Source of the DNA: Kocuria marina
GTDB lineage: Bacteria; Actinomycetota; Actinomycetes; Actinomycetales; Micrococcaceae
Direction: 5' to 3'
Length of the DNA: 64,000 bases
NCBI GenBank assembly: GCA_014652975.1
Contig: BMZV01000005.1
Span: 1-64,000, forward strand
Each line of letters begins with the position of its first letter. Position 1 is the stretch's first letter. Below are positions 17,727 to 26,374 of this stretch, one piece after another. A model generated the notes under the pieces. That model saw nothing but the letters and a program-made list of their open reading frames with translations, was not told the DNA's origin and searched no databases. The translations under genes and the position numbers were made by a program.

Positions 17727-18089
17727 ATGACACCCAAACAAGACGGTCGCCCGATCTTCATGGTCCTGGCCGATCAGATCGCGGACGACATCCTCCAGGG
17801 CAACTACCCGGTGGATTCCGCGGTGCCATCCACCAACGAACTCGCCGCGTTCTACCGCATCAACCCCGCGACGGCGGGGAAAGCGCTGGGACGCTTGGTG
17901 GATCAGGGAGTCCTGGAGCGGCGTCGTGGGATCGGGACGTTCGTGGCCGCGGATGGCCCGGACATCCTGCGAGCGCAGCGCCGGGAGGCGTTCCATGAAG
18001 ACTTCATCCAACCCGCCGTGGCCGAGGCCCGGAGGCTCGGACTCACACTCGACGACATGGTCGCACTCATCAGAAAGGTCTCGCCATGA
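17727..18089 (+). CDS. GntR-family regulator, YtrA subfamily
   Basis: A 120-residue protein. The winged-helix domain (PIFMVLADQIADDILQGNYP, VPSTNELAAFYRINPATAGKALGRLVDQGVLERRRGIGTFV) is followed by only about 40 residues of helix, the short C-terminus that defines the YtrA subgroup. These regulators repress adjacent ABC transporter genes and respond to cell-wall or antibiotic stress. Its stop overlaps the ATPase start (ATGA at 18086). A 24-bp palindrome upstream is the likely operator. Confidence 0.9.
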   Translation: MTPKQDGRPIFMVLADQIADDILQGNYPVDSAVPSTNELAAFYRINPATAGKALGRLVDQGVLERRRGIGTFVAADGPDILRAQRREAFHEDFIQPAVAEARRLGLTLDDMVALIRKVSP

Positions 18090-19021
18090 GTTCTCCCGTA
18101 CGACACACGGATCACCGCGAGAGCGCGCCGGGGCAGGGGATCCGGATCAGGAACCTGAACAAGTCCTTCGGCAAGAAGCACGTGCTGCGGGACATCACCG
18201 TGGATTTCGCGCCCGATCGGGTGCACGGGCTGCTCGGGGCCAACGGCGTGGGTAAGACCACGCTGATGTCCGTGATCCTCAATCACACGTTCCGCAACTC
18301 CGGTGAGGTGCTGATCGACGGTGAGGATCCGCGGGAGAACGCGCGGTTGCTCGAACGCACGTGCTTCGTCCACGAAGACCAGAAGTTCCACGACGACGAC
18401 ACCCCGGCCTCCCTGCTGCGCATCCTGCCCACGTTCTACCCCGCGTGGGACACCGACCTGGCCGAGCGCCTGGCGCCCCGGTTCAAGCTGCCGATGAGCA
18501 CGCGCACCACCAAGCTCTCCCGCGGGCAGCGCAGCGCGCTGGCGATCGTCATCTCGCTGGCCGCGCGGGCGCCGTACACCTTCAGGGACGAGCCGTACCT
18601 GGGGCTCGACCCCGGGCACCGCGCCCTGTTCTACGAGGAGTTCGCCCGCGCCATGGCCGAACACCCGCGCACCGTGATCCTCTCCACGCACCTGATCGAC
18701 GAGGTGTCCGACCTGCTTGAGAACGTGGTCATGATCGAGGACGGCCGGGTCACGGTGGACGCGGACATCGACGACGCCCAGGACAGCGCGTTCGTGCTGC
18801 GCGGACTCGAACCCGTGGTCCGGGACGTCGTGGGCGCTCGCAGGGTCCTGCGCGAGTACCGACTCGGCAACATCCTCTCCGTCACCGTGGACGGCACCGC
18901 GACCGCTGAGGACCGGCGCCGCGCGGACGCCGCCAATGTCTCGGTGGAACCCGTCACCTTGCAGGAACTCGTGGCCGCGCGGGGCATGCGCGGCACCGAC
19001 GACGCAGAAATGAGTGTGTGA
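18086..19021 (+). CDS. ABC transporter ATP-binding protein
   Basis: A 311-residue ABC ATPase. Walker A is LLGANGVGKTTLM, the signature is LSRGQRSALAIVISLAARA, and the switch His is in VILSTHLIDEVSD. Walker B reads YTFRDEPYLGLDP, with Arg directly before the Asp-Glu where a hydrophobic residue is usual; DEP and the D-loop GLDP are intact. About 90 C-terminal residues form a regulatory extension. With the regulator and permease it forms a YtrA-type three-gene unit, probably an exporter acting on membrane- or wall-active compounds. Confidence 0.9.
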   Translation: MSSPVRHTDHRESAPGQGIRIRNLNKSFGKKHVLRDITVDFAPDRVHGLLGANGVGKTTLMSVILNHTFRNSGEVLIDGEDPRENARLLERTCFVHEDQKFHDDDTPASLLRILPTFYPAWDTDLAERLAPRFKLPMSTRTTKLSRGQRSALAIVISLAARAPYTFRDEPYLGLDPGHRALFYEEFARAMAEHPRTVILSTHLIDEVSDLLENVVMIEDGRVTVDADIDDAQDSAFVLRGLEPVVRDVVGARRVLREYRLGNILSVTVDGTATAEDRRRADAANVSVEPVTLQELVAARGMRGTDDAEMSV

Positions 19022-19734
19022 TGCAGTACGCCCGCCGGAACCTCGCGCTGTACCTGACCAACCGACTCAACTCCTTCGTGGTGGCCCCGGCCATCCTGAT
19101 CCTGGTCGCGATCCTCACGGTCGTGATCGGGCTGATCATCGGCATCCGCACCGTTCTGCCCCTACCGCGGCCTGTCCAGGACGGATTCCAAGCCAACCTG
19201 GCCGTGTTCTGGGCCCTCCCGGGCTTCCTGATCTCCCACGGCGCGCTGACCGCCAACCGGGGTTTCGCCGGCGCGCTCGCGTTCGGCAGCACCCGCCGGA
19301 ACTTCTGGGCGGGCGCGGCCATGGGTTTCATGATCACGCCCCTGGTGGTCGCAGCCGTGGGTCTCGTGATCCTGGCCGCGGAGGCCGCGACCGGGTTCGG
19401 GCTGGGGATCAGTTTCCTCACCATTCACGCCCTGGGTGACGGCAACCCCCTGATCGTGGCCGTGACATTGTTCCTGCTGAGTCTCATGAGCCTCTTCGCG
19501 GGCATGAGTTTCGGCGGGATCTACCGCGCGGCCGGGGTGATCTGGACCGTGATCTCGATCGTGGCCGTGGTGCTCGTGGCACTGGGTCTGCTCGCCGCGA
19601 TCGTAGCCTGGCCGGACTTGTGGTTGGACCTTGCGAGCGAGCTCGGACGGTGGGGCATCCCGCTCGGCCTCGTGGTCGTCACGCTGATCGCCGGTCTCGC
19701 GAGCCGCGCGGTGGTGCGGTACGCGGAGATCTGA
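19021..19734 (+). CDS. ABC transporter membrane subunit
   Basis: A 237-residue integral membrane protein with about six hydrophobic helices (for example SFVVAPAILILVAILTVVIGLIIGI, LIVAVTLFLLSLMSLFAGMSFGG, VIWTVISIVAVVLVALGLLAAI). No sequence signature beyond ABC-2-like topology; the function comes from its coupling to the ATPase (TGATG overlap). The ATG at 19021 is preferred over an adjacent GTG. Substrate unknown. Confidence 0.8.
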   Translation: MQYARRNLALYLTNRLNSFVVAPAILILVAILTVVIGLIIGIRTVLPLPRPVQDGFQANLAVFWALPGFLISHGALTANRGFAGALAFGSTRRNFWAGAAMGFMITPLVVAAVGLVILAAEAATGFGLGISFLTIHALGDGNPLIVAVTLFLLSLMSLFAGMSFGGIYRAAGVIWTVISIVAVVLVALGLLAAIVAWPDLWLDLASELGRWGIPLGLVVVTLIAGLASRAVVRYAEI

Positions 19735-19743
19735 GCTCCCGGT

Positions 19744-19781
19744 ACGACGCCGCTCGCTCTCTTCCCGGGGGTGGGCGTCGT
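19744..19781 (+). terminator. Probable terminator after the ABC permease
   Basis: ACGACGCC (19744-19751) pairs with GGCGTCGT (19774-19781), with further G/C pairing possible in the loop; the sequence after it is TCGTCGTG. It begins 10 nt after the permease stop. Confidence 0.45.
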
Positions 19782-19873
19782 CGTCGTGTGCGGGCCGTGT
19801 CGTGCGGGCGGTGCGTGGACTGCACCCCTGGCATCACCCGCTCCCGGGCCACCCCACCTGACATCATGGCCCC

Positions 19874-20689
19874 ATGAGCCGATCGACATTCACCACGCAC
19901 ACCGCCCACGTCAATGACACCGAGCTGGCCTACACGGACGAGGGCCGGGGCGAGTCCATCGTGCTGCTGCACGGCCACGCGTACGACCGCTCCATGTGGG
20001 ACGGGCAGGTCACGACTCTCGCGGAGCAGGGTTGGCGCGTGATCGCCCCGGACCTGCGCGGGTTCGGCGAGTCCCAGGTCACCGAGGGGATCGTGTACAC
20101 CGAGGAGTTCGCCGCGGACATCGTGGCGCTGCTGGACGAGCTCGGCCTGGAGACCGTGATCCTGTTGGGCTTCTCGATGTCCGGTCAGGTGGCCATGCAG
20201 ATCGCCGCGTCGTACCCCGAACGGGTGAGCGCGCTGATCATCAACGACACGGTGCCCACGTCCGAGGACGCGGCGGGGCGGCGTCGTCGTCATGTGGCGG
20301 CGGACGGGATCGTGCGGGACGGCATGGAGACCTACGCGCAGAACGTGCTGTCCAAGATGATCGCGGAGGAGAACGTGGAGCGGCTGCCGGAGGTCGCCGA
20401 GCGCGTGCGTGAGATGATCCGGACCGCCCCGCTCGAGGGCTCCACCGCGGCCATGCGCGGGCGCGCCGAACGCAACGATTTCACCGAGACGCTGCGCGCG
20501 TGGGAGAAGCCCGCGCTCGTGATCGTGGGGGACTCGGACGCGTTCGACAACGGCGCGGGCCAGGTCATGAGCGAGCTGCTGCGCCACGGTGAGCTCGTGG
20601 TGGTCCCCGCGAGCGGGCACACGCCCAACATGGAGAACCCCTCGGAGTACGACGCCGCTCTGGGTGCCTTCCTCTCGCGCCTCGTCTGA
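19874..20689 (+). CDS. Alpha/beta-hydrolase fold protein
   Basis: A 271-residue single-domain hydrolase. Oxyanion loop LLHGHAYDRSMW, nucleophile elbow GFSMSGQ, acid in VIVGDSDAFD and catalytic His in PASGHTPNMENP: all triad positions are present. The nearest families are the haloperoxidase/esterase-like and 3-oxoadipate enol-lactonase-like hydrolases; sequence does not fix the substrate. Stands alone between the ABC unit and a convergent LLM flavoenzyme gene. Confidence 0.87.
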   Translation: MSRSTFTTHTAHVNDTELAYTDEGRGESIVLLHGHAYDRSMWDGQVTTLAEQGWRVIAPDLRGFGESQVTEGIVYTEEFAADIVALLDELGLETVILLGFSMSGQVAMQIAASYPERVSALIINDTVPTSEDAAGRRRRHVAADGIVRDGMETYAQNVLSKMIAEENVERLPEVAERVREMIRTAPLEGSTAAMRGRAERNDFTETLRAWEKPALVIVGDSDAFDNGAGQVMSELLRHGELVVVPASGHTPNMENPSEYDAALGAFLSRLV

Positions 20690-20743
20690 TCGGGCGGCTC
20701 GCGGGTGCCGCTCACGGGCGGAATGGCGGGCGAACATCTGAGT

Positions 20744-20785
20744 CCCGATAATGCCTCGGAATCGCGATCCGGGTGCTTTATCGGG
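20744..20785. terminator. Bidirectional terminator hairpin
   Basis: CCCGATAATGC (20744-20754) and GCTTTATCGGG (20775-20785) pair with one mismatch, and the loop has a further CGGA/TCCG pairing. It sits between two convergent genes (stops at 20689 and 20815). Confidence 0.6.
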
Positions 20786-20814
20786 GCATGGATGTACCCG
20801 GGGATGCCCGGCGC

Positions 20815-21792
20815 TCAGTTCCAGTTGTCGGCGAGCAGCTCCATGGCTGTGAGGACGTCCGGTTGACGCGTGGCGGTGGGGGAGATCATCAGCTCGTCCG
20901 CATCAGCGTGTTCTGCGAACCGGTGCAGGTAGTCCACCACGGTGTCCGGGGTGCCCGCGCCGGTGTAACTGATCATGTGCAGGATCTGCGCGGCAGCGGG
21001 GGAGGCCATGACCATGTCCATCTCCTCGTCCGTGAACTCCCGGCCGCGGCCCACCATGGCCTTGACCCGGGAGCGCTGGGTCGCTTCCAGTTGACGGGCG
21101 GCGTCCTGCGCGTCCTCGGAAATGATCACGTTCACCGCGGCGATCACGTACGGCTCCGCGAGCTGTTCGGACGGCTGGAACTGGGACCGGTACGCGGCCA
21201 CGGCGTCCACGAGGGCGTCCGGCGCGAAGTGCGATGCGAACGCATAGGGCAGTCCGTAGGCCGCGGCCAGCTGGGCCCCGAACAGGGACGAGCCCAGGAT
21301 GGTCAGCGGCACGTTGGTCCCCGCACCCGGCATCGCCTGCACTCCCGGGATGAGTGAGTTGCCGGTCAGGTAGCCCCGCAGTTCCTTGACGTCCTGGGAG
21401 AAGCTCTCGGCGGATTCGGGGGAACGACGCAGTGCGCGCAGCGTGCGCGGATCCGTCCCCGGGGCGCGACCGAGCCCCAGGTCGATCCGGCCGGGATGCA
21501 GCTCCGCGAGGGTGCCGAATTGTTCCGCGATCGTGAGCGGGGAGTGATTGGGCAGCATGACGCCGCCCGAACCGAGCCGGATGCGTTCCGTGTGCGCGGC
21601 CACGTGGGCGATCAACACTGCCGGTGCGGAGGACGCGATCGTGGGCATGTTGTGGTGCTCCGCGTACCAGACCCGCGTGTATCCCAACCGCTCCGCGTGC
21701 CGGGCAAGGGTCACGGAATCCGCGAAACTCTCACCCACCGATTGGTTCTCGCGCACGGTGGCGAAGTCGATGACCGATAGGGGCAGTGCCAT
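20815..21792 (-). CDS. LLM-class flavin-dependent oxidoreductase
   Basis: A 325-residue bacterial-luciferase-like monooxygenase (TIM barrel, FMN or F420). Motifs: [51 protein letters not shown], and the group-1 signature [16 protein letters not shown]. This subgroup (MsnO8-like) includes many uncharacterised FMN-dependent oxidoreductases. Start ATG at 21792 is preceded by GGAAAG. Monocistronic; two flavin reductases that could supply reduced FMN lie 1-2 kb away on the other strand. Confidence 0.9.
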   Translation of the reverse strand: MALPLSVIDFATVRENQSVGESFADSVTLARHAERLGYTRVWYAEHHNMPTIASSAPAVLIAHVAAHTERIRLGSGGVMLPNHSPLTIAEQFGTLAELHPGRIDLGLGRAPGTDPRTLRALRRSPESAESFSQDVKELRGYLTGNSLIPGVQAMPGAGTNVPLTILGSSLFGAQLAAAYGLPYAFASHFAPDALVDAVAAYRSQFQPSEQLAEPYVIAAVNVIISEDAQDAARQLEATQRSRVKAMVGRGREFTDEEMDMVMASPAAAQILHMISYTGAGTPDTVVDYLHRFAEHADADELMISPTATRQPDVLTAMELLADNWN

Positions 21793-22072
21793 GAATGAAA
21801 CCCTTTCCAGAGAAAACTTGCTGTAGGAATAACGGGCTCACGGGGCCCGATATTCCGCGGGCCGCTGCTCTCCCGGGTGTGCTGAACGGGTTGCTCGGGG
21901 TGGGAGGGGATGAGCGGGGAGCGGGATGAGGGAGCGCCTACCCGCAGACTCGGGGCCACCACCGGACCCGGACTTGCCGGTTCAGTTCTCGGGGCGCCCT
22001 GCTCGGATCGCCCCAGCCGGCGCCTGGCGGCGCGCGTTGTGGGTGTCGGGGGTCGGTCCTAGGCTCACGGGC

Positions 22073-22783
22073 ATGGCCGAGTACGAGGTCACCGAGCTGT
22101 TCACCGTCCCCCGCGAGCCCACCGTGCTCGCGCCCGGGGCCGTGCACGTTCCCGATTGGCTCCCCGTCGCCCGGCAGCACGATCTCGTGGCCGCGTGCCG
22201 TGACTGGGTGCGCTCGGCCCCCATGCGTCACCAGGTGATGCCGGGCGGCGGTCGGATGTCCGTGCAGTCGGTCATGCTCGGCGCGAATCGGACCCCCTAC
22301 CGCTACGGGGCCACCGGGGGAGCGGAGGTCGCGGCCCTGCCGGACTGGCTCGTGGATCTGGGTGCGCGGGCCGTGGCGGACGCGTACGGGGTGGTGGACG
22401 CGGGAGATGTGGGCGTCCCCGAAGTCGAGGACGTCGTCCGCGGTTTCGTCCCCGACTCCGCGCTGGTCAACTACTACGACGGCGCCGCGCACATGGGGAT
22501 GCACCAGGACAAGGACGAGTTCTCGGCGGCGCCCATCGTGTCCCTGTCCCTGGGGGACACGTGCACGTTCCGCTTCGGCAACACCGAGACCCGCACGGCT
22601 CCGTACCGGGACGTGGAACTGCGCTCGGGGGACCTGTTCGTGTTCGGCGGACCCTCCCGGTACGCGTTCCACGGCGTGCCCAAAGTGTTCCCCGGCACGG
22701 GTGGCCTGCACCTGGGGTTGAAGAACGGCGGGCGGTTGAACATCACGCTACGCATGACGGGTGGACACCGGCGAGCGCGCTGA
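22073..22783 (+). CDS. AlkB-like Fe(II)/2-oxoglutarate dioxygenase
   Basis: A 236-residue protein of the alkylated-DNA-repair AlkB family. The iron triad is visible as H and D in MGMHQDKDEF and H in YAFHGVPK; the 2-oxoglutarate-binding Arg residues are in RLNITLRMTGG. The substrate-side motif LVNYYDGAAHMGMHQD is characteristic. AlkB demethylates 1-methyladenine and 3-methylcytosine oxidatively. ATG at 22073 fits the family length; an ORF extension to 21926 has no homology. Confidence 0.9.
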   Translation: MAEYEVTELFTVPREPTVLAPGAVHVPDWLPVARQHDLVAACRDWVRSAPMRHQVMPGGGRMSVQSVMLGANRTPYRYGATGGAEVAALPDWLVDLGARAVADAYGVVDAGDVGVPEVEDVVRGFVPDSALVNYYDGAAHMGMHQDKDEFSAAPIVSLSLGDTCTFRFGNTETRTAPYRDVELRSGDLFVFGGPSRYAFHGVPKVFPGTGGLHLGLKNGGRLNITLRMTGGHRRAR

Positions 22784-22924
22784 CGTGCTGAGAGCGACCC
22801 CGTCTGTCGGCACACGAGGGCGGGCGCCCCGCTCGAACGCGAGGGTCTGCGCGCCGCTCGGCCACGAGAACCGGTGCCCCGCTCGGACCCGGGGCCGCGA
22901 CGGGCGCGATGACACACTGGGGTC

Positions 22925-23452
22925 ATGCAGAACGAGGCCCTGGATCCCCGCCCCACGGACGTGCAGGTGGAGCGCTACCGCACCCTGGCCGCCGATCACG
23001 CGGTGGGGGTGGGCGTGGTGTGCTCGCGCTACCGGGGCAAGGACCACGCGATCACCGTCACGGCGTTCGCGGATGTCTCCTACGATCCGCCCACCATGCT
23101 CGTGTGCCTGTACGACATGGGCCGCATGTGCGAGGCCGTGGAGAGCACCGGCACATGGACCCTATCCCTGCTGAACGCGGATCAGCGCTCCGTGGCGAAT
23201 TGGCTCGCGAGCCCGGGCAACCCCGTGGACGGACTGCTGGACACCGTCCCGTTCCACCGCACCGAGCGCACGGGGACGCCTGTGATCGACGGGTGCCTGA
23301 GCTGGTTCGAGCTGGACACCGTGTCCACCCACACCGCGGCAACCCACCTGGTGGTCGTGGGGCGTGTCACGGCCATGGGCCGAGGGATGGACGCGGGTGC
23401 CGCGGACCGTCCCCTGATCCATTTCGCGAGGGAGTACAAGAGCATCGGGTGA
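22925..23452 (+). CDS. Flavin reductase domain protein
   Basis: A 175-residue FMN-binding split-barrel protein of the flavin-reductase-like family: AVGVGVVCSRYRGKDHAITVTAFADVSYDPPTMLVCL, then WTLSLLNADQRSVANWLASPG and ATHLVVVGRV. Such proteins give reduced flavin to monooxygenases or act as oxidoreductases themselves. The preceding 140 nt contain nothing recognisable. A second member follows at 23675 but the two are divergent in sequence and probably separate units. Confidence 0.8.
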   Translation: MQNEALDPRPTDVQVERYRTLAADHAVGVGVVCSRYRGKDHAITVTAFADVSYDPPTMLVCLYDMGRMCEAVESTGTWTLSLLNADQRSVANWLASPGNPVDGLLDTVPFHRTERTGTPVIDGCLSWFELDTVSTHTAATHLVVVGRVTAMGRGMDAGAADRPLIHFAREYKSIG

Positions 23453-23674
23453 TCCCGGCCGCGGGTGGGCGTACGGTGAGAAGTGGGGGATCGCTCGTCG
23501 CACGGTGCGCAGCGGTGGTGTCCCCCCAATGTGACGTCTCATTGCGCCGTGTGGCCCAGAATGTGGACTACGAAATCATGTGTTGGACATGAGATGCCTG
23601 GCAGGATTTAGCCTGTCCGGATAACGGCGGCCGGACCGCCGATCCGGGAACACAGCCGTGTGAGAGGACCCACC

Positions 23675-24334
23675 ATGCCGGACCGCGTCAGCCAGAACAC
23701 CTCAGCAGCTCCCGAGACCCCCGACCACGGCCAGGGGTTGGACGGTGTCCCGGCATCCGGGGGTGAGGCAGAACGGGTCGCCGCACATGCCGTGGACCTC
23801 GTGGCCCCCACGGAGGCGCTGCACAGCGATCCGCGCCTGACGGAAGGGTTCAAGTCCGCGTTCGGTCAGCATCCCGCGGGCATCGCGATCATCACGGTCG
23901 CCGGGCCGGAAGGCCCCGTGGGCCTCACGGCGTCCTCCGTCTCCTCCATCTCCGCCGACCCTCCGATCCTCGGCTTCTCGCTGCAGGCCAAGCGCGGTTC
24001 AGCGGCCGTCGTGGCAACGGCCGATTCCTTCGTGGTGCATTTCCTGGATTCGGACAACGTGGAACTCGCACGATCCTTCGCCATTTCGGGTGCACCCCGT
24101 TTCGGGGACGACATGGAGTGGACCACGCTGTCCACAGGCGAGCCCCGCTTGCTCGGGGTGCGCCGCGTGCTGAGGGCCATCCCGCTCGCGCGGATCAAGG
24201 CCGGGTCGGCGCTCGTGTTCAATGCCGCCGTCGTGGAGGTCCTGGGTGAAGAGGGCTCGGGCAGCCCGCTTGTGTACCACCAGCGGCAGTTCCACGGCCT
24301 CAGCGACAGCTCGGTGCTGGACCTGCACCTCTGA
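23675..24334 (+). CDS. Flavin reductase family protein with N-terminal extension
   Basis: A 219-residue protein. About 55 polar residues precede a flavin-reductase domain with FGQHPAGIAIITVAGPEGPVGLTASSVSSISADPPILGFSL, FVVHFLDSDNVELARSF and PLVYHQRQFHGL. That domain matches the FMN reductase components of two-component monooxygenases. ATG at 23675 is preferred because AGAGGA lies just upstream; a GTG at 23660 is possible. Likely NAD(P)H:FMN reductase, partner unknown. Confidence 0.85.
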   Translation: MPDRVSQNTSAAPETPDHGQGLDGVPASGGEAERVAAHAVDLVAPTEALHSDPRLTEGFKSAFGQHPAGIAIITVAGPEGPVGLTASSVSSISADPPILGFSLQAKRGSAAVVATADSFVVHFLDSDNVELARSFAISGAPRFGDDMEWTTLSTGEPRLLGVRRVLRAIPLARIKAGSALVFNAAVVEVLGEEGSGSPLVYHQRQFHGLSDSSVLDLHL

Positions 24335-24395
24335 CGGGCGGGCCTTCGCCGTGCCGTGTGTGACGCTGTTCACCCAAAGTTTTCTCCAGAATAGG

Positions 24396-24424
24396 TTGAC
24401 GCATCAAACAGCGGGTCGTAAATT
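24396..24424 (+). promoter_or_regulatory. Sigma-70-type promoter of the yceI gene
   Basis: TTGACG (24396-24401), a 17-nt spacer, and TAAATT (24419-24424), close to consensus and with optimal spacing, 63 nt before the YceI start. It stands out as an AT-rich stretch in GC-rich surroundings. Confidence 0.65.
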
Positions 24425-24486
24425 AGTTTCCGAAGCAACCAATTGGGCCGTCCGACGACGGCCCGCCCGATGCCAAGGAGAAACGA

Positions 24487-25041
24487 ATGACCACGCTCGA
24501 AGGTATGACCCCCGGAACCTGGACCCTGGACCCCGCCCACACGGAGGTCGCGTTCTCCGTCCGCCACGCCGGTATCTCCAAGGTGCGCGGTGTGTTCAGC
24601 GACGTCTCCGGTGAACTCAACGTGGCCGAGGACGCTTCGCAGTCCAACGGCCAGGTGGTCGTGGGGATGAACTCCGTGGACACCAAGAACGAGACCCGCG
24701 ACAACCACGTGCGCTCGGCCGAGTTCTTCGACGTGGAGAACCACCCGCAGATGACCTACAAGATCACCGGCTTGGAGCTCAACGACGGTGAGGGCACCGT
24801 GACCGGCGAGCTCACCCTGCGTGGCGTGACCAAGCCCGTGAAGCTGGATGCCGAGTTCAACGGCGTGGCCGTGGACGCCTTCGGCACCACCCGCGCGGGT
24901 TTCACCGCCTCCACTTCGATCTCCCGCAAGGAGTTCAACGTGACCTGGAACGCCGCTCTCGAGGCCGGCGGGGTCATGGTCTCCGACAAGGTGCGCATCG
25001 ACCTGGACGTGGAGTTCACCGCTCCGGAGTCCACCAACTGA
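24487..25041 (+). CDS. YceI-family lipid/isoprenoid-binding protein
   Basis: A 184-residue YceI-domain protein: TWTLDPAHTEVAFSVRHAGISKVRGVF at the N-terminus, then VDTKNETRDNHVRSAEFFDVENHPQMTYK and LTLRGVTKPVKL, the diagnostic family motifs. YceI proteins are lipocalin-like beta barrels that bind polyprenyl chains such as octaprenyl compounds; the physiological role is usually unknown. No signal peptide is seen, so it is cytoplasmic here. AAGGAG ribosome site immediately upstream; strong promoter at 24396. Confidence 0.92.
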   Translation: MTTLEGMTPGTWTLDPAHTEVAFSVRHAGISKVRGVFSDVSGELNVAEDASQSNGQVVVGMNSVDTKNETRDNHVRSAEFFDVENHPQMTYKITGLELNDGEGTVTGELTLRGVTKPVKLDAEFNGVAVDAFGTTRAGFTASTSISRKEFNVTWNAALEAGGVMVSDKVRIDLDVEFTAPESTN

Positions 25042-25078
25042 ACGACTCGCGCCCGAGCGACTCGCTCCCCGCGTAAAC

Positions 25079-25112
25079 AGTGCCCCACCGGTTGTCCGAC
25101 CGATGGGGCACT
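25079..25112. terminator. Bidirectional terminator
   Basis: AGTGCCCCA (25079-25087) with TGGGGCACT (25104-25112), plus inner CGGT/ACCG pairing. It lies between the convergent yceI gene and the small membrane protein gene. Confidence 0.65.
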
Positions 25113-25137
25113 TGCGTTCCGCGGGGCAGGAGCGCGG

Positions 25138-25389
25138 CTAGCGCAACGACTGCACGATGAAGTAGATCAGCGGCACGAGCACGAGTCCCACGAGCGCGAT
25201 GCGCCGCACCCTCACCTCCATACGCGCGGGGTTGATCCGGTACCCCTCGCGGCGGGTTTCGTTCGCGCCTCGGCGCGACGACGCCTCGGACAGGGGCCCC
25301 GGAGCGGCGTCGTCGTCCGGGAAGTTCCGATCGGAGGGCCCGGCGCCCCGCCCGTCATCGGGTGACGAGGGGTGAGGGGAAGTGTTCAC
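25138..25389 (-). CDS. Small C-tail membrane protein, function unknown
   Basis: An 83-residue protein: about 60 polar, disordered-looking residues, then one C-terminal hydrophobic helix (IALVGLVLVPLIYFIVQSLR). I do not recognise a family. It lies 40 nt downstream of crgA on the same strand and is probably co-transcribed, suggesting a cell-envelope or division role, but that is only context. Confidence 0.5.
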   Translation of the reverse strand: MNTSPHPSSPDDGRGAGPSDRNFPDDDAAPGPLSEASSRRGANETRREGYRINPARMEVRVRRIALVGLVLVPLIYFIVQSLR

Positions 25390-25429
25390 GAGGCCTCCTG
25401 CGGGGCGCGAGTGCGGATCGGTGGCAGGG

Positions 25430-26185
25430 TCAACGCCATCTGGTGGTCATGATGAGCCCCGCCAGCATGAACCCGAGCCCGATCACCAGATTCCACACGC
25501 TGATCCCGGGGATGGGCACCATGCCCTGGAACAGGTAGTAGGTGATGATCCACAACAGCCCCAGGATCATCAACCCGATCATGACCACCTTGTACCACAG
25601 CGGCGTGGGCTGGTAGTCGGTGGACCGGCGCTCGCGCTTCTCCGCCTTGGCGGCCTTCGCCGCACGACGTCGCTCGTCCCGCTGCAGCTTCTTGCGCGCC
25701 GCGGGCGTCTCCGCGTCCTTGCTCGTATCGGACGTGCCGGCGCCCGGCTCGTCGGTGGACCCGGCCTCGCCGGATGCGTCCGCTCCGGACGTACCGGCAC
25801 GGGCCCCCTTCATGCCGGATTCGTTCGCTACAGCGGTCCCGGAAGCGGACACGGATGCCGCGGCCGCCCGCTTCTTCCCCGCCCGGTCCTTACCGACGGA
25901 CGTCGTCTTGCCAGCGGGCACAGCCGGGTCCCCGGACGCATTCCCGGTACCGGGCGCAGCGGCGTCGTCGGCGAGACCGTGGTCGGTCGCCGCATCCTTG
26001 GTGGAGACGGCCGAGGACCCGGATTTGCGCGCGGCAGAACGCTCGAAGGACGCGGCGGCGCTGTTGCGGGGAAGGATCTCCGCCGCGAGGGCGGCGAGTT
26101 CGCGGTCCCGTTCCGTGAGGGCGAAGTCCTGTGTGTCGTCCTGCGACTTACGGGATCGACCGAAGCGCTTCTTGGGCTCAGACAC
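25430..26185 (-). CDS. crgA: Cell-division protein CrgA with long N-terminal extension
   Basis: The last 60 residues are a typical CrgA: two transmembrane helices (YKVVMIGLMILGLLWIITYY and VWNLVIGLGFMLAGLIM) ending in TTRWR. CrgA is a septal-ring component that interacts with FtsZ, FtsQ and PBPs. Normal CrgA has about 85-95 residues; this one has about 190 extra N-terminal residues rich in Ala, Ser, Lys and Asp, with no recognisable domain, ending in a Lys/Arg-rich helix. GTG at 26185 has GGAGG upstream. Neighbouring pabA/trpG and pknB are the usual crgA context in actinobacteria. Confidence 0.88.
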   Translation of the reverse strand: MSEPKKRFGRSRKSQDDTQDFALTERDRELAALAAEILPRNSAAASFERSAARKSGSSAVSTKDAATDHGLADDAAAPGTGNASGDPAVPAGKTTSVGKDRAGKKRAAAASVSASGTAVANESGMKGARAGTSGADASGEAGSTDEPGAGTSDTSKDAETPAARKKLQRDERRRAAKAAKAEKRERRSTDYQPTPLWYKVVMIGLMILGLLWIITYYLFQGMVPIPGISVWNLVIGLGFMLAGLIMTTRWR

Positions 26186-26374
26186 TGGCGTTCTTTCCTC
26201 CTGCTGCGTGGGCACCACGTCCGGGCGTGGCCCGGGGGTGGGCTCGCGGCCGTGGCGGCCCGCGGGTGCGGCGGGGACCGGTTCCTGCCGCGAGATCGGC
26301 GTTCAGTCTATCCGCCCGAGCGGGCGTAGACTGGCGCGAGTTCTGTCACTTGGTAAACGCGCAGGAGTTCTTGA

